64,000 nucleotides of DNA from Leptasterias polaris. Taxonomy: Eukaryota > Echinodermata > Asteroidea > Forcipulatida > Asteriidae. The notes beneath the pieces were generated by a model. That model saw only the letters and a program-made list of their open reading frames with translations. It was not told the DNA's origin and did no database searches. Within the stretch, counting starts at the first letter, position 1. The number at the start of each line of letters is the position of its first letter. Location: positions 806,001 through 870,000 of the forward strand of contig JAZGTN010000013.1 of the NCBI GenBank assembly GCA_037783415.1, in the 5' to 3' direction. The position numbers and the translations under genes were made by a program. Below, piece by piece: positions 1 through 15,200 of this stretch.

Positions 1-75
1 GGGCCATTTCTTTGCTAGTTCCATGTAACCCCATGTGACCAGTCTTCGACCAATCAAAGTGCATAAACTCTTTAA

Positions 76-1362
<1,287 letters not shown>

Positions 1363-2985
1363 TGATGACCCAGCAATCTTGATGACCACTGCTCCCTGAA
1401 ATCCAAGCTAAACATGTGTACTTCCACTTTAAAAAGCAGCATTTCTAACTTTGAGTTGCTCAAGAACGATATACAAGTACAATATAAGCATCAGATGTCA
1501 CTACACCTAAATAATCTTCATCATTAGTTGCAGGCATGGGTCACTCTTGCTTATGTGATAAACTTAAACTGAGACACAAAGTAATGAGCCACCAACGTCA
1601 AATCATTTCTAAACTTATCATAAACCAGTAATTTCCTCAACCTGCTTAACAAAAGAGTCAATAGCAATTGTCAAAATACGTTACAAAAGAAGTTTTGAAG
1701 ACCTGGTCTGTTTCCTGTGGCAAGATGGACTGCAAGAAAAGCAGAAGAAGACAACCAAGGGAAGGGGATTCTTAATAGCCTCATCACCAGGGCCCAATTT
1801 TGTAGTACAGAAGTAGAAATATTGCTTAAACTTTCTGCTCAAAGCAAAGAGAGTGGGATACCAGTCTGATACGTGTGACATGGTATTTTGGCTGGTAACC
1901 TTTTTCTTGTTTTAAGCATAATTTTGCTGTGCTTAGCTACTTCTTGTGTTTATAGCAGCTTTATGAAATTGGCACTGGTTGCATAGGGACTGTGATGATC
2001 TTAGATCATATTCCTTATACTTTCTACATTAGAAAAGTTTACCTATATGATGACTGCTTATTAGAGACCACCAAACCACAGTATAGTTTTAGTACCATTT
2101 ATACTGTATTACTTTCCCTGCTTTCTTACACCATAAGATACAGTAGGCCCTAATGCACAACGGTATAGCTGAGCCCAGTTCTTAGAAATGGCCCTGGAGA
2201 TTTCCACATTCCTTTGGTGGGCTTGCCACTGCCACGTATACACTCAGGCATTGGATTGTTTTACCACAGAGCCCAGTCTTATACATTGTGTACACACAGG
2301 CCTTGTTCACCACTTGTTATCTAAATCCTGTACAGACAACACCATTCTGCCTTTCCTACCTTGAGTATAATTGCATCGGTTTTTACACTTCCTTCCCTAT
2401 AGAAAACCACAGTCATGTAAGTTACTATTTTCTTTGTTTTTTGATGGTTTATTAAGTAAATTTAGCCAGCCATTTAAAGGCACTATTTACCTAGTTTCAG
2501 GCACGATTCACAGCCAAACTTTAGCTTTAGTTTAGAAAGCTTTGAATAGCTGTATGTATGCTTACAGCACAGTGAAATCAACTGTTGTGATTTAATATTA
2601 GATATAGTCTTGTTGTTGATAACCACCTGCCTTGATGAATCTATATGTATGTCGACCAGCTAATAATCATTTACTTTCACACATCGAAATTAGGTACATG
2701 TATGTTCACTTCATTGCTCCCCCTCAAAGAATGTATGGTCAAAGAACGATCTCTCTATAGCCCCAACTTTCACTGACCAATCCTACAGCCAAATATGCCG
2801 GAGCAATCCCTTGATTTAGAACTTTATTCTTCTACAGCCTCTGAAAGGAACATGGCCATTGCATTATTTGTGTTTTCTCTAGGTACAACAAATCTCATAT
2901 TATTATTGTTTACGTTTTATTACAAGTTAGTTAGAATTTGTGTTTCTTTGTTTCATGTTACAGTTCACCGTGAATAAAAGATAGG
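1363..2985 (+). other. ASPDH: Probable ASPDH 3' UTR
   Basis: Non-coding sequence follows the stop. The first canonical AATAAA I notice downstream is at about 2974-2979, suggesting a ~1.6 kb 3' UTR, but no cleavage site can be fixed from sequence alone. A TIR repeat (1790-1975) lies inside it. Confidence 0.35.
1790..1975. mobile_element. TIR element, GGGCCCAATTTCATAG family (degenerate)
   Basis: The left end GGGCCCAATTTTGTAG and right end TTTATGAAATTGGCACTGG are imperfect inverted copies. Internal sequence (TTAAGC, TGCTTAGCTAC) matches the better preserved copy at 10767-10956. Confidence 0.55.
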
Positions 2986-3424
2986 AACCCGAAGCTCAGA
3001 CCTTTAGCCGTGTTCTTTGTTTAACGGTTGACACTAACTGGCCCCCATACGCCAGTACAGGGACTAACCAATAACCAGTTGAGCTAATGTGCATTGTTTT
3101 GAATTGTGCTTGATGGTTGTCAATTACAGACACCTGATAATGAATATAAAAAACTACCAAAGAGTATTGTTTCTCTAAGCCTTGCCATTGTACTTACTTT
3201 TCTATGGTTGATCTAAAAAACTGATGAGTAATTGTGACACTAAGTTTACATATTTGCTGTTCCGGTATTTCTTTATACATTGTACCTGTTCATATACAGC
3301 TTTAGAGCATGTATAGATGTAGTCTCTTGACGTTAATTAAGAGCAGGATAGTCAAGAAAGTTCTCATGAATTGTTCCAGTGAGAACCATTTTAACAAAAA
3401 TATTAATGAAAAACAATTTTGTTA

Positions 3425-3490
3425 ATCCAGAAGTTGCAGGTTCAAGTCCCGCTCTAATAAAGTTTTCTTTGTTCAACCCAAAATTAGTCA
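3425..3490 (+). repeat. 3' fragment of a tRNA-derived SINE
   Basis: GTTGCAGGTTCAAGTCCCGC followed by TTTTCTTTGTTCAACCCAAA matches the B-box half and tail of the element at 46795-46990. The A-box half is missing. The flanking 3000-3424 and 3491-3859 are AT-rich intergenic DNA with no recognised feature. Confidence 0.6.
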
Positions 3491-3859
3491 AATTTACCAG
3501 TGCTGCACGGTAACTTGCCTTAAGATAATGAGCACCTTGATGCCGGTAGATAAATCGTCATCAGTATCATGTATTTTAATACGTAATATTTAATAGTTTT
3601 TCAGTACTAATTCCAGCCTGACCAAGCATAATGTCAGACATCTTTTCTTAAACTGTACTTGCAAAAGTATTGCATAAGTCTATCATCTAAACTATTAAGT
3701 GTCAAACACTTAAATTTGTTCTTTTACTTTTTCATGATGTTTCCTAATTTGTTCATGAAGCAGTACCCTTCACTTCTTTTAAAGTGTAAGAAGATAAAAT
3801 AAAATAAAGGATTTGATACAATTATACCAATGACCAAAACGCTGTGAAGTATTATTTTG

Positions 3860-4142
3860 TTAAAGGCAAAGTATACCTTTGGTTTTTGGAACCGTTTGGT
3901 TGTTTTAATCCCATATAAATGTAGATATGTACAATAAAACTAACTTGTGAACATTTAACTTCAAAAGGTGATTGCGTTTTGGAGGTATCGCCGAAAAACC
4001 TGAGCGAAAAATGTCCAAGCAGGAATAACTTAATACCTATGGAATACACAATCTGAGAAATGTTTCTGACAAACTTCTAACCAGTAGGTTTTTATTGGCA
4101 TTAATTTTAAGAGTGACTACCAAACGTATACATTCTCTTTAA
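3860..4142. mobile_element. TIR element, TTAAAGGCA family (MITE-like)
   Basis: It starts TTAAAGGCAAAGTATACCTT and ends with an imperfect inverted copy, ACCAAACGTATACATTCTCT then TTAA; length 283 bp and no coding capacity. The same kind of end occurs at 30490-30834 and on either side of the first GPCR gene. Confidence 0.65.
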
Positions 4143-5149
4143 AACTGTAAATAACTTTCTAAGTTTTTTTTTTTTCATTGGAGACCAACGGCTCTGAGAG
4201 CTACCAATACAGTCAGCCACCAAAAGGGTGCTCCAGAGAGGCCATGTTCAAAGTTTATGTTAAAAGCCTATGCCGCACAAAATGTAGGACTAAGGCCATG
4301 CATGTCAGTTGAACTTGCGAGATAACCTTTCAAATTATCCACCAATAAGTATTGTTTATTGAGGTCCTATGGGTAATGATGGTGTTCACATGCGAGCCGG
4401 CAAAGAAGTATTTTTCTCGACAAAACAAAAACAAAAACTCAAGGGCATAATTTTGAATAATTTTGGGTTAACATTCATGTTTGATACCAATACATTTGCC
4501 TGGGCCTGGGGACCATTACAGAGAAAAGTCCCGGCCTTGGGCTGTAACCAAGACTATACCCCCACCCCCACCCCGTTGCACCTGCAGACTAACCCGTCTG
4601 GGCATTTGCCATTGGATATTCCACTGGGTCCAGGCATTCTAGGTCAGCTTTGATTGTTGTGCATATAGTCCACTACGTGTGATTATCTTCCAAATTTTTT
4701 GCCCTTGGAAAAATAAGAATAATTGTGATTAAGTAGCCTAATAAGTCTATAAGTTGAAGCCTTTTTCTCAACATATGCCAAGATCAAGACATGTTGGTGC
4801 TCAATGTGGATCATGGTAGTACAGCCTCCCCGTCCTCTAGTGTCTTCATTGTGTGCTTTGAATCTATGCAATTCTCTGGGTATATACTTCTGTTCGAAAG
4901 GAAAATAGTGTGTTAAAGTATGGGAACTCTGGAGGTATACCCTGTGCCTCGTATCTGGCATATGGCGTACTTCAAGAGATTGAGGGTTATAGTAGGCCTA
5001 TGTTTAAAATAAAATGGACAAAACAGAAGTTAAATGAAACGGCAAAGTTAAATGATAAGTAAACCAACCAACATAAAGCTGCCTCTCAGTTTATATATTT
5101 GTGTGTTTTCAAACGTTGCATTACGAGAAAATATCCACTTTAAGAACTT

Positions 5150-5400
5150 CCGAGTTTGGCCACAAAAAAATCAGAAAGTATACATCCTTTTCACATAGGT
5201 GTGGGTGTGTTTACATTGAACTACTTGGGTCATGAAACTTAATGGGTGAACAGTTAATCTGCTTGGGCAGTCGTGGTTTGTGATTCAATCACCATTCAAT
5301 TATGGTGCTTTTTATACTAGCTCATGATTAAATTCTCCACTGTTTGGAAAAGGAATTACATGGAGATAACAGGTGTTAGTTGCCAGACAAAAATGATGTG
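5150..5400. repeat. Dispersed repeat shared with the GPCR 3' flanks
   Basis: Long stretches such as AAGTATACATCCTTTTCACA, TACATTGAACTACTTGGGTC and GGAATTACATGGAGATAACA are also found at 52895-53095 downstream of GPCR 1 and, partly, at 57235 and 60830. A ~60-bp segment at 5272-5338 is specific to this copy. The surrounding 4143-5149 and 5401-5880 hold no feature I recognise. Confidence 0.7.
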
Positions 5401-5879
5401 TTATTTTAAATAGCTCTTTCTCACGCTTTCCTGAAATGTGTAACACCCAGATTGAAAAAGAAAATTTTGTATAACCTTTGATTTAATTACACAACTTTAC
5501 ATAAAAAGGAATAGAATCTGAAAAACAAACTTAGAAGAAACGAGGAAAACACGTAACAATGTGAATGAATGACGTTCCCCAACAAAATTTATGAAATAGG
5601 AAACAAAAACACGGTCCGTTGTCGCCGGTCTCATTATGCGCCCAGACTTACTAATTTGAATGCTTCGAAATTAAAAAGGTGCGCCAACAATAGGGTGAGA
5701 ATGCTGAAATGTTTATACACTTTTGTGAAAGTTCTGTTTCGTGTGTTACTTCAGAAGTTCAGAGGACCCTTTTTTTAAAGAGAGGGCCCTTATTGTTAAA
5801 GTCGAAGGACGCCCTCTACATTGAACAACGGGCAACATGTTGTCAAAGTGGAACCGACTTGGGTTAAGTCTATGAATTA

Positions 5880-6094
5880 AAAAAGTATGGTGCCCTACTT
5901 GTGCTGTGGGACGGAAACGTTATTGCACCACACATATTCGTATGCGCGATCGTATGCGCATTCAATGCACAAACTTAACGTGGCACCTGCACGTGTGTAA
6001 CACATTGAAGTTAAATGTCGTGTTAAATAAATTCCCCTTTTCAGAGTGTTCCAGAGTGAAGAAAGTCTCGCGGTTTTTGTCACTTTCTAACAAT
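5880..6094 (+). promoter_or_regulatory. GCN1: Candidate GCN1 promoter / 5' UTR
   Basis: This is the region directly upstream of the GCN1 start. It contains a local CpG-bearing palindrome-like stretch around 5938-5961 (TATGCGCGATCGTATGCGCA). No TATA box or transcription start can be assigned with confidence. The frame stays open upstream of the ATG to about 5906, but homology supports starting at 6095. Confidence 0.3.
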
Positions 6095-6212
6095 ATGTCA
6101 GACCCAGAAACATCAGCAGTGCTCAAGGATTTCTTCTGCAAAGTAACAACCTCAAAGACAAAGGAAAGGCGGCTCATACTGTCTGAGTTGTTGACCTGCA
6201 TTAACAAATCTG
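6095..6212 (+). CDS. GCN1: GCN1 exon 1 (residues 1-39)
   Basis: Starts [20 protein letters not shown] and ends CINKS plus one base; donor GTAAGA. First coding exon. Confidence 0.93.
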
Positions 6213-9200
6213 GTAAGAAAGAACAGAACAAAAAACCTCCACAAAAGTGACAATATAAATATTTAGTAAGTAGAGAGACACACAAAAATAGACCGGTCAA
6301 ATAATCAGCTCTCTGTGTACTGTAGTGTTAGTGTTAGTGTAAGCACGGAGGATCCTTCCTCCATGGTGTGTAAGTGACTGTTACTGTTAGTAGTGAATAG
6401 ATGGGAGCCAATAGATGTTTGAAGAAAAAAATCTTTGGTTGAACCACGGAGGGGTTCCTTCCTCCATGGTTGAACTATAAATTCAACACAGTCTTTTTTT
6501 AAAGAATTTAGAGCATTTATTATAAAATAATATTTAATTTAAATTAAGATTGGAAAAGTGCCACTTTTTCACTCAATTCTACTCAATTCCACAAACAATC
6601 ATATCTGGATAACTCCAAAGCAAATTTATATTTTATTGTAAACAAATTTGTTGGCAAATTTATGTTATTCTTTTAAAAGAATAATTGGGTATCGCACAAA
6701 AGGAAAAGGTACCAACATTTTTACCACCTGACCACTAAATCATTGTGAATGTGAGTAATTTCCTCAAAACTAAACAATTAAAAAGTCTATGATAAACATT
6801 GGGACATGGCACCAGGTTACACCTCTTGTATGTTGTAGTATTAGTATTACAATGGTAGCTTGGTACATAAATAAATGATGCTGCGTCTTGTGGTAGGCCA
6901 CAACTCAAGACATGCAAGAAAGTCACTACATCAATCTGACTAGAGCCCTACAATCTACATAACATTGTACAAAACATAATTAATTCATTAACTGACGAAA
7001 GGATTTGCCATAGTTTTGAGTTGTGATAATCAAAACCTAACTCTATGGCATGGTTAACTCAACACCCAAACTGTTGGACTATGACTCGATGAGTATGATG
7101 GTGGCATGTCGTGGCCAAAAGGGCACCGGACTCAAGCACTGGTGTTTCTGATCAGGAGAGTGTGGTTTTGAGTTGCGGTCGTGGCACTTGTGTTCTGGAG
7201 TAAAATTTCGATCCTAGATGCTCTGTGGTGCATTCTAAGGTGAATCCTGGCCACTTTCCTCAGACTTTTTTGAGGAAGTTTTTAAGAACACAAAGTACAA
7301 TACTGGTTTTCTAAACACTTACTTGAAATAAAAACCAATGAATGATAGATATTCATTCTTCAATGTGTCCGGTAGCCCGACCGCATTTCTTTTTCTTACC
7401 TTGTAATTCCGTGTTATTAATGTGCTCAAAAAAAATATATAAAATTGGGTTTTTTTAAGCAGTAAACTGTTTGAAGCTATGCACTTTTTTGTTCCAAAGT
7501 AAAACAGTTAATTTCCCCCAATAAAATCATAATGACGATGGAAATTTCAAACTGCCAAAAAAAACCTTGACCCTAAACTTTTTATTCCGCTAAAAAAAAA
7601 AAAAAAAAAAAAAAATTAATTTAATAATATTTTTTTTTTTTCTAAATTAAGGTATTATGGACCAAATGTCAGACTTTGACCAAACTAACATGTTTTGTAA
7701 CAAAATTGAACTAGAAAACCAGAACACATCCAGACAAGTTTACTGATATCTGCGTGATTTGGGTCTCATATTATAGTTTTGTGATCCACGGACGTCGCGT
7801 CGTGTTTCCTGAAGTACCCAGCGGAAAATACCCACAATGCAAAGCACTGCGCGCACGTGTCTACACGACTCTGCATAGCGCAAACTGAAAATTGCGCAAA
7901 AGTTTGTCCAATTCGTTGTGCAAATCTGTTCATTGCGCTCCACAGATAAAATGAAAGGGGACTCAACTGAAGACGCAAGCGGACGATTTGGGGCACATCG
8001 TGTACATCGTAATCGCTATTTGGTCAGACTTTCGCGGCACTTTCGAGTGAACCTTTTTACGTTTTTTAATGTAAACGGGGGCCGGATGATTGGTCGGTCC
8101 CGAATTTTAAACCGGATTCACAATGAACTCGGAGAGGTCATATTTTGGCCTCCAAAAAGCGGAAAACCGCCGAACGGTGGGGAATTCTCATGCCTGCAGC
8201 CTGCCAGCGACCAATTTTCACGGAATGAGGGATGCATCTGGTTACCAGACGATCACACCTAATGTCGATAAGACAAAATAATCAGAACCGGACTAAAATA
8301 GTTTGCCATGCAGCAGCAGTGGGGCGACTCTGCTGCGATAAGTACGTGCAACGAAGTACAATGTATGTGAAGACGCATAGTGTTAGCCAGAGGGGTGTCT
8401 GGGTGTCTTTTGGATGCCCTGTTTTAAATTTGGACACCCTGTTTCATCTGTCATTTACATGTAAATGTATTGTAAGTGAACAATTTGGACACCCAGTTTT
8501 TAAATTTCCAGCAGATTTGGACACCCTTTTACCAAATCCTGGCTAAAACCTTGTGAAGACGAGTCGCTCCACGCTGGAAACTTTATGACAGGCAGGCAGG
8601 TAGGCCGCGAGAACGGCGTGAAACTTTGGTTTTAATAGAAAGTACTGTGGTCTTTCTTGTTTCTCAACTATTTCTGTTGTAAATTTACAATGCAGAGTCA
8701 AAAAATGTAAATGTGGCGACATTTTAAAGCTTGGCGGCGATTATAAAGCGTGGCGCGCGCCGCAGAAAGCGTGGCGGTGCGCCACGTCTTTTCTATAGGT
8801 TGGAGAACACTGAATAGTTCCCCTGATCCCATGTAAAGGATTTCAGTTTATTAGTGCAGTCTTCAGTCTAACAGAATCCAAACAAATTTATATGCAGTTT
8901 GGATTTTGATGAGTTGGGGGTGTGAGGAATAGTGCACCAGAGACGGCTTCCAGCAACTGCATTTTTGTGAAGAGAAATACAATAAACCTTAATGCACATG
9001 GCGTCATTTGGGAATAGAGCCCTTGCCTAGAGGTTAATAGGAGGTTGTTCATTGGTCATTCCTGTGCGCCGCGCATACAGATCTGTGCGCCGCGCATACA
9101 GATCTGTGCGTTAACATTGTTTCATCATCGGGTTACCTCTAAGATGGCATTTGGATGACGCCAATGCATAAAGTCTATTTGTTTCCAAGAGAGATACAAT

Positions 9201-12200
9201 TATTCAATGACTGATTTCTGTCTTTTACATGTAGATAATTAGGCTGAGGATCATAAGGAATTTGGTTTGTTCATTACCAACTTTTTTGAGATGTTGGGCA
9301 CATTGTGCAGCCTGTGCACGCTCAGTTGTTCACATTTTCCCTTGTTATTATTAATTTTTGAATAATTTTAACTTCTTAAACATTTCAATTTTGAATGTTG
9401 ACTGACTGTTCAATATGCCAGATACGCTGAAGAACAAAGTAATACCTCAAATGATGCAGACATTTTTAGATCAAAGCTCTCCCAGCTCAGGAGCTTTCAA
9501 ATGCTTTTTCTTAGCTTCGAGCATGCCAAACAAAACTTTAATTTGTTTTAATTTATTCATTGAATATTGAATTCTGCTTATCAGTTATTTCTTTTCGTCC
9601 AACAACCCGCAGTTTAAAATAATTGCTATTTAAAACTTTGATTATTGTAAGTGGCGCCTAAATCTGTTCATTTTTGTTATCAAGATAATATGGAATAGCA
9701 ATGTATTTGTTTCATCTATGAATTAGATTTTCCGGACAATGCGTCAAAGCTGATTTTCAAGCTTCTGCCCCTGACCCTCGGCCACTACACAGACTCAAAG
9801 TCTCGCCGGGAGGTTGAAGACATACTCAGGGCCCTCTTGGCTAAATACGGAGACGATGCCGTGAAATTCCTCCTCAAGTTTCTCACCGGACACGCCCAGC
9901 AACAACGAAACATCATAGCATCGTAAGTTGAAATGACCACACCAATAGCCCTCTGCACTAACGCTAAAAAAAAAAACTACATGTAATCACTTTGATCTCA
10001 GACATGTGTCTTTTGTAAGTAATTTATCCTTAATTGTTGCACAGACGAACTTCTGGTGGCTCTCCGCTGGCAAGTCTTGGCTGGACCTGTGTGTTGGTCC
10101 ACTCGGTATTCAACACCAAAGAGAAACAGACTGGAAGTGCTTGGGACGACCTGGTACGTACACATACTGTCACAGACTAGAGCCACTGAAAACAAGGCAA
10201 GACGAAGCAAGAGTCACAGGTTCCATCATGGGTCAGACAAAGTCGTCAATATTTTGATAGGCTTAGAAAGTACTAATCTTTTAAGACCCCCCCCCCAAAA
10301 AAATATAATGCAAAAAAAGTTTCAAAGTTGTTTTGTGCATGGAGTTACAGATACGCATATTGTTCATTGTAAAAGCCCTCTTTCCCCAAATACAGAAAAC
10401 ATAATCAAGGTGAATCCCTGCTTAATTTCAACTTTTGCTTTTCCCTCTGTTAATTTTACTGTAGAAATATCAACATTTTAAAGCACTTTCTGAAGTTGAC
10501 ATGGTCTCTGACCTCCCTCCTCCTACTGTACTGTTTGTGTGTTCATACAAAGTGTTTATGGCTTCAACAACGATGAATTAATCAGGGCCAAATTTCATAG
10601 CACTGCTTAGCACAGAATTCTACGCTTACAGTGCCCTGTAAAAGACATCAATCTATTGGCCATAAGCGCAGAATTTCACAATAAGCAGAGCCATGAAATT
10701 GGGTCTGGGAGTCATTCATTAATGTGTGTCAAGGCTGAACAATAAAGTGCATTTGACTTGAGATCTGGGCCCATTTTCATACAGCTGCTTAATAAGTAAA
10801 CACAAAAAGTAGCTAAGCACAACAAACTTGTGTTTTCCATAATAAAGTTACCAGCTAAACTACCATGTCACATGTGAATTTTGTGACTGGTATTCTGCTC
10901 AGCAGAAAACTGTTAAGCAGTATTTTCTGATTAAGCAGCTCTATGAAATTGGGCCCAGGGCTGAGTCATCGGGGTGTGGGTTCGAATCCTGGTCATGACA
11001 CTTCCATGAGAAAGATACTTAAAAGTTATAATTGATCCTCATGACCCAGGAGTGAATGAGCTACATGCTGTCAATTTGAATAATGAGCAACCTGTGTGTC
11101 TAATTGGCTGCTGGTGCTGCATACTCTTAAAGAGTTGTGATGAATTCAGGAACGCCCAAGGCTCAAATAAAAGGTTGTTATAGTGTAAGGCACTTTGATG
11201 CTTGGTTTAAGAGGACTTAATAAATGACTGTAGTTATTATTATTTAAACCAATAGATCGAAGCACAATGCAGTTTCATCTCTGCCGTTTTAGCCACTGAC
11301 TACCAATCGCTCATCAAATCAGCATGCCGGAAACTCAAAAAAATCTGGAAGCAGGTAACAAGCAATCATGACCCCCCATCATATTCCCTGTTTACCTCAG
11401 TTACAATCAATGCTATTTCTTACTGTAACAAAAAGGGGTCAGACTATGTTCCTGTTCGACCTCGGTGTGGTTACTTTCACTTGGATGGTGGGTAAAGCAA
11501 GATGACTGCCCAATGTCAAAGGTCAATGACATATAATTGTACTTTAAAACTTTGGAAAACATAAAGATGATTTTTAGAAACAAATGTCATGTGGAGTGAC
11601 ATATAATCATGATTCTCCCCCAGAGTTCTTGTAAACTGGGGGGTGGGGGGGGGGGCTCATTGAAGAATGGTAAGGCCAATTTCAAACATCTATTCCATTG
11701 AGAAAAGACTTTGCGCCCTCCTTACGCAGCGAATTGCACAGAGTATGAACCAGCCTTAACCCTAACTCCCAAAGCGTTTTTACTAGAATCCATCCCTAAC
11801 CCAACACATTCCAACAGCTTATACTACCATGAGATGGGAACTGTACCCAATCTTAGGGGTCGATACACAACCTAACAAACTCCAACAGGCCTTTTTTGTT
11901 TGATTTTGTTGGAGTGTGTACACTTGGCATGTGCACAATTTGATCAGTGAAATCACACAGTACCCAACATAACATAATCCAACAACTATCTCATTAGACC
12001 ATGGAGGAAAGAGCAATGCCAGACATGTACATTTCATACATCCACCATACCCACTCAATCAAATTCCAACACCATTACTTGTCAGCAAGGATACACAATC
12101 CCACAGAATCAAACACCCAATCCTAACTTCACTGTACTTAACCTAACAAAATTAAACACTTTGCCCTGTTTGAATTTGTAGGGTTAGGGATTGTTAGGGT

Positions 12201-15200
12201 TAAAGCTACATGAAAGACTACAATACCAGACTACTAATGATCACATTGGATAATGCATGTTATGGTTTCAGGTACCAGATGCAGTCGGCAGTTATGCCGT
12301 GACGTTGGCCAAGCCTGACCCTACAGTGCATAGGCTCTGCATGGTGAGTCTGTTAATGCAACACTGTAGCCAGACCAACCAGAGTGATGTCATTGATGCA
12401 CACCGGACAGCCTTCCTGGATGTATACATCAAAGCCGTGTTTGGAGGCAAGATAAAACCACAAGTTCACGCTCTGGTATGTTCAAAATGTTACTTTGTTT
12501 TTAAAGTGGGGATTGGAGAAAAGAGAGTGGAGTAGGAAGCCAGCATATCTGAAAGTTATGTACATACATGTATAGTACGCATTCACAGTTTCTGTCTTAC
12601 AATCTGCTTTATTAATGCCTGTACTCTGATTTTGTTTTGAAGACGAGCGTAGTACACTGTTTGAAATGTGGGGACCAGACCAACGGCTCTTTTCAGAGCC
12701 AACACCTTCCAAAAGAAATGTACACATGGTTGTATCCACTTGATTATTATTCATGAACACCTGGGACAGTTTATTCAATCTGATTGATTGAGGGGAGATC
12801 ACATGGCCATGTTTAAACTTGCAACATAAACTCAGTCAGGAGTGTTTAGGCATGGCCTGAAGAAATTGAGTCAAAAGAGGGCACTATCAGATGATTGTGT
12901 TGGGCATGCAAATTTCACAGCCCTGTTTAAGTTGGTAGGGTGGCATGTTTGGCTTGCCCAAGTTTATAACTTGGGCCCAACAGTTTGATTGTGAAGCGCA
13001 CAAGTTTGACTCTTATGCAAGGAGCTAGTTAGCGCTCAACATGGATAGAAATTCAACGCTGAGTTAAGGCATGATGAGGCTACACTGTCAGTTTTACTTT
13101 CATCTTTTAAAGTTTTGTTGATGTTTTTAACAGAAAAGTATTTAAGAATGGGAGTAAAAGAGTGGTGACTTAGTCTTAAATGACCATTTAAAACCTTGCA
13201 GGGTAAGGCCTTGCCTTCGGGTTGTTCTTTTATCGTCAGTTTTAAACTGCCATTTAAGACCTCGTCGCCCACTCTTGTATTCCCTTAGTAATAGTTACTT
13301 CTTATGTGCTAATGGTTTGAGAGAAAACAGTTTGAAACACTTTGAACATTTTGTATAAATATGTGCAGATAGACTGCATGTAAGTATAAACATAATGATT
13401 CAGACAAAGCGGAAAATAAAAATCATACCCACAAAGACACATAAAATTGTAGCCGAAAAAAACTTAAGAGACTTGTGTGTATTTGGCATAATTATGTACA
13501 TGTACTAAATAAAGATGACAATATATGCCAGTCAAAGACGATTCTTCCCAATTTCCTTGTATCAGTAGTACTGTCTAAACTGAGTATGCTCTAGGGTTGA
13601 TTAACACTAAGCTTGGGCGATATTGCTTTTTTTCATCCACGATACATCGTCAAAAATGTATCGCGATGTTCGATGATTTGTGACGTGCGTTGAGGGAACT
13701 CACTTCTGTTTTAAAATAGCTTTAAAACTGAAATGCCGCGAATTGCTTATCAATTTAAGGAAATTTGATACAGCCTGTACGGCTTCCCATTCTAGCCATG
13801 GTTTTCTTTCTATCCGAAGCAGCACGAACGCAATTGGCACAGGCTGATTGGCTGATTCCTGACCGGCCGCTTTCCGATTGGCCGATCGTGTGAATATTTA
13901 TGACAGACAGGTAGTGCTTCTAACAGCGCTGCCATAGTATTCATCACCTCGATCCCGCAGATGTGCTTGCTCCTAACGTGGTAAACTTTATAGTTAGGGG
14001 GTGAAGGAATGGCGTGTAGCTGTGGGAGCGAAAAGGCAAGGGAAATTCCCTTTGTGAGAAATCACCTCGTGGTCGGGAAACGTTGGAGGAACGTTTTTAT
14101 ACGTGCGTGAGCAATACCGCACAGTTGATGTTGATCTTTTCGTAGAATCCCAGTCGGGTTAGGATCACTAGTAGGGAATCTTACGGTTGTGGTCGGTGAA
14201 TTTTTATGTTTTTAAACAGCTCTATGTTGTTGCAATATCATCTCGATTAGAAAATGCATCGCGATACTTCATCGAAACCGCGATTTGCCGATATTGTGAA
14301 TAAAAATACCAGACACGATATCGTAATCGTTTAAGCAATTGTATCGCGATTTTCGATAATATCGTGGTATCGCCCAAGCTTAATTAACACAGATTATGTT
14401 GGGGAATGCAGAAATCATAGATGAATACATAGGTTTTAGGTCAAACTCTTGCTACTGATGAACTTGATTCTAAAACGGAGCATTTAGCTATAGTTTTCAT
14501 GTTTTATACTTCCGATCATGTTTAGGAAATCAGCAAATGGTTACTTTGTTGTGTCACCCATGATGAATTCAAGCAGAAGATTCTTCCCTTCGTACTTAAG
14601 GCAATGCTCCGCAGTCCTGAAAACATCCTTGAAGGTATATACAGCATTCCTCTTCCCTTTCCCATCCCATGCCTCAACTCCAACCATCTCCCAACACCCC
14701 CCCCCCCCCCCCTGTTCCAGCCCTTACCAGAAACATTGTACTAGTGGACATAACTACATGTAACCATAGTTAACTATTTGTGGCTATTTGACATGCAGTT
14801 GTTTGTAAGTTCCTTTTACAATCTATATGTAGGGAAACCTTTAAATGAAACACTGACTTTTTAATGGAGCATTCCGTTTTGTCTGAGTGTTTTCTTCTCT
14901 GCCTCTGTAGACCCCGGTTCGAATCCCACCTCGGGCAAGAGCCTCACATGTGGATAGGATTTTCAGTCCCTACCTGATAGATGTTGAGGCCATCTTGATT
15001 TTCTCCCATTGAAATCAGTGTAATCAAACGAGGCTGAAAAGAGAAATACAGTCGTTTGACCAGTTCCGGATCATTGACCAGTTCCGGATCACTTAAACTT
15101 TGCAACAACCACTTAATTAAATTACTTCTCACATTACCAATTCCTGTTGATACATGTGAAGAATAACATCCAATAAACCAACAAACCCAAGATAAGGTGA

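Larger units (their letters stand above)
6213..9726 (+). other. GCN1 intron 1
   Basis: A 3.5 kb intron. It holds a SINE remnant (7108-7345), an A-run near 7593, a CpG-bearing block (~7770-8820) of unknown nature and a TIR element (8981-9178). Other parts are AT-rich with nothing recognised. Confidence 0.8.

Noticed and set aside
5906..6094. In-frame N-terminal extension of GCN1 upstream of 6095
   Set aside because: No ATG at its beginning, and the family N-terminus aligns with the ATG at 6095.
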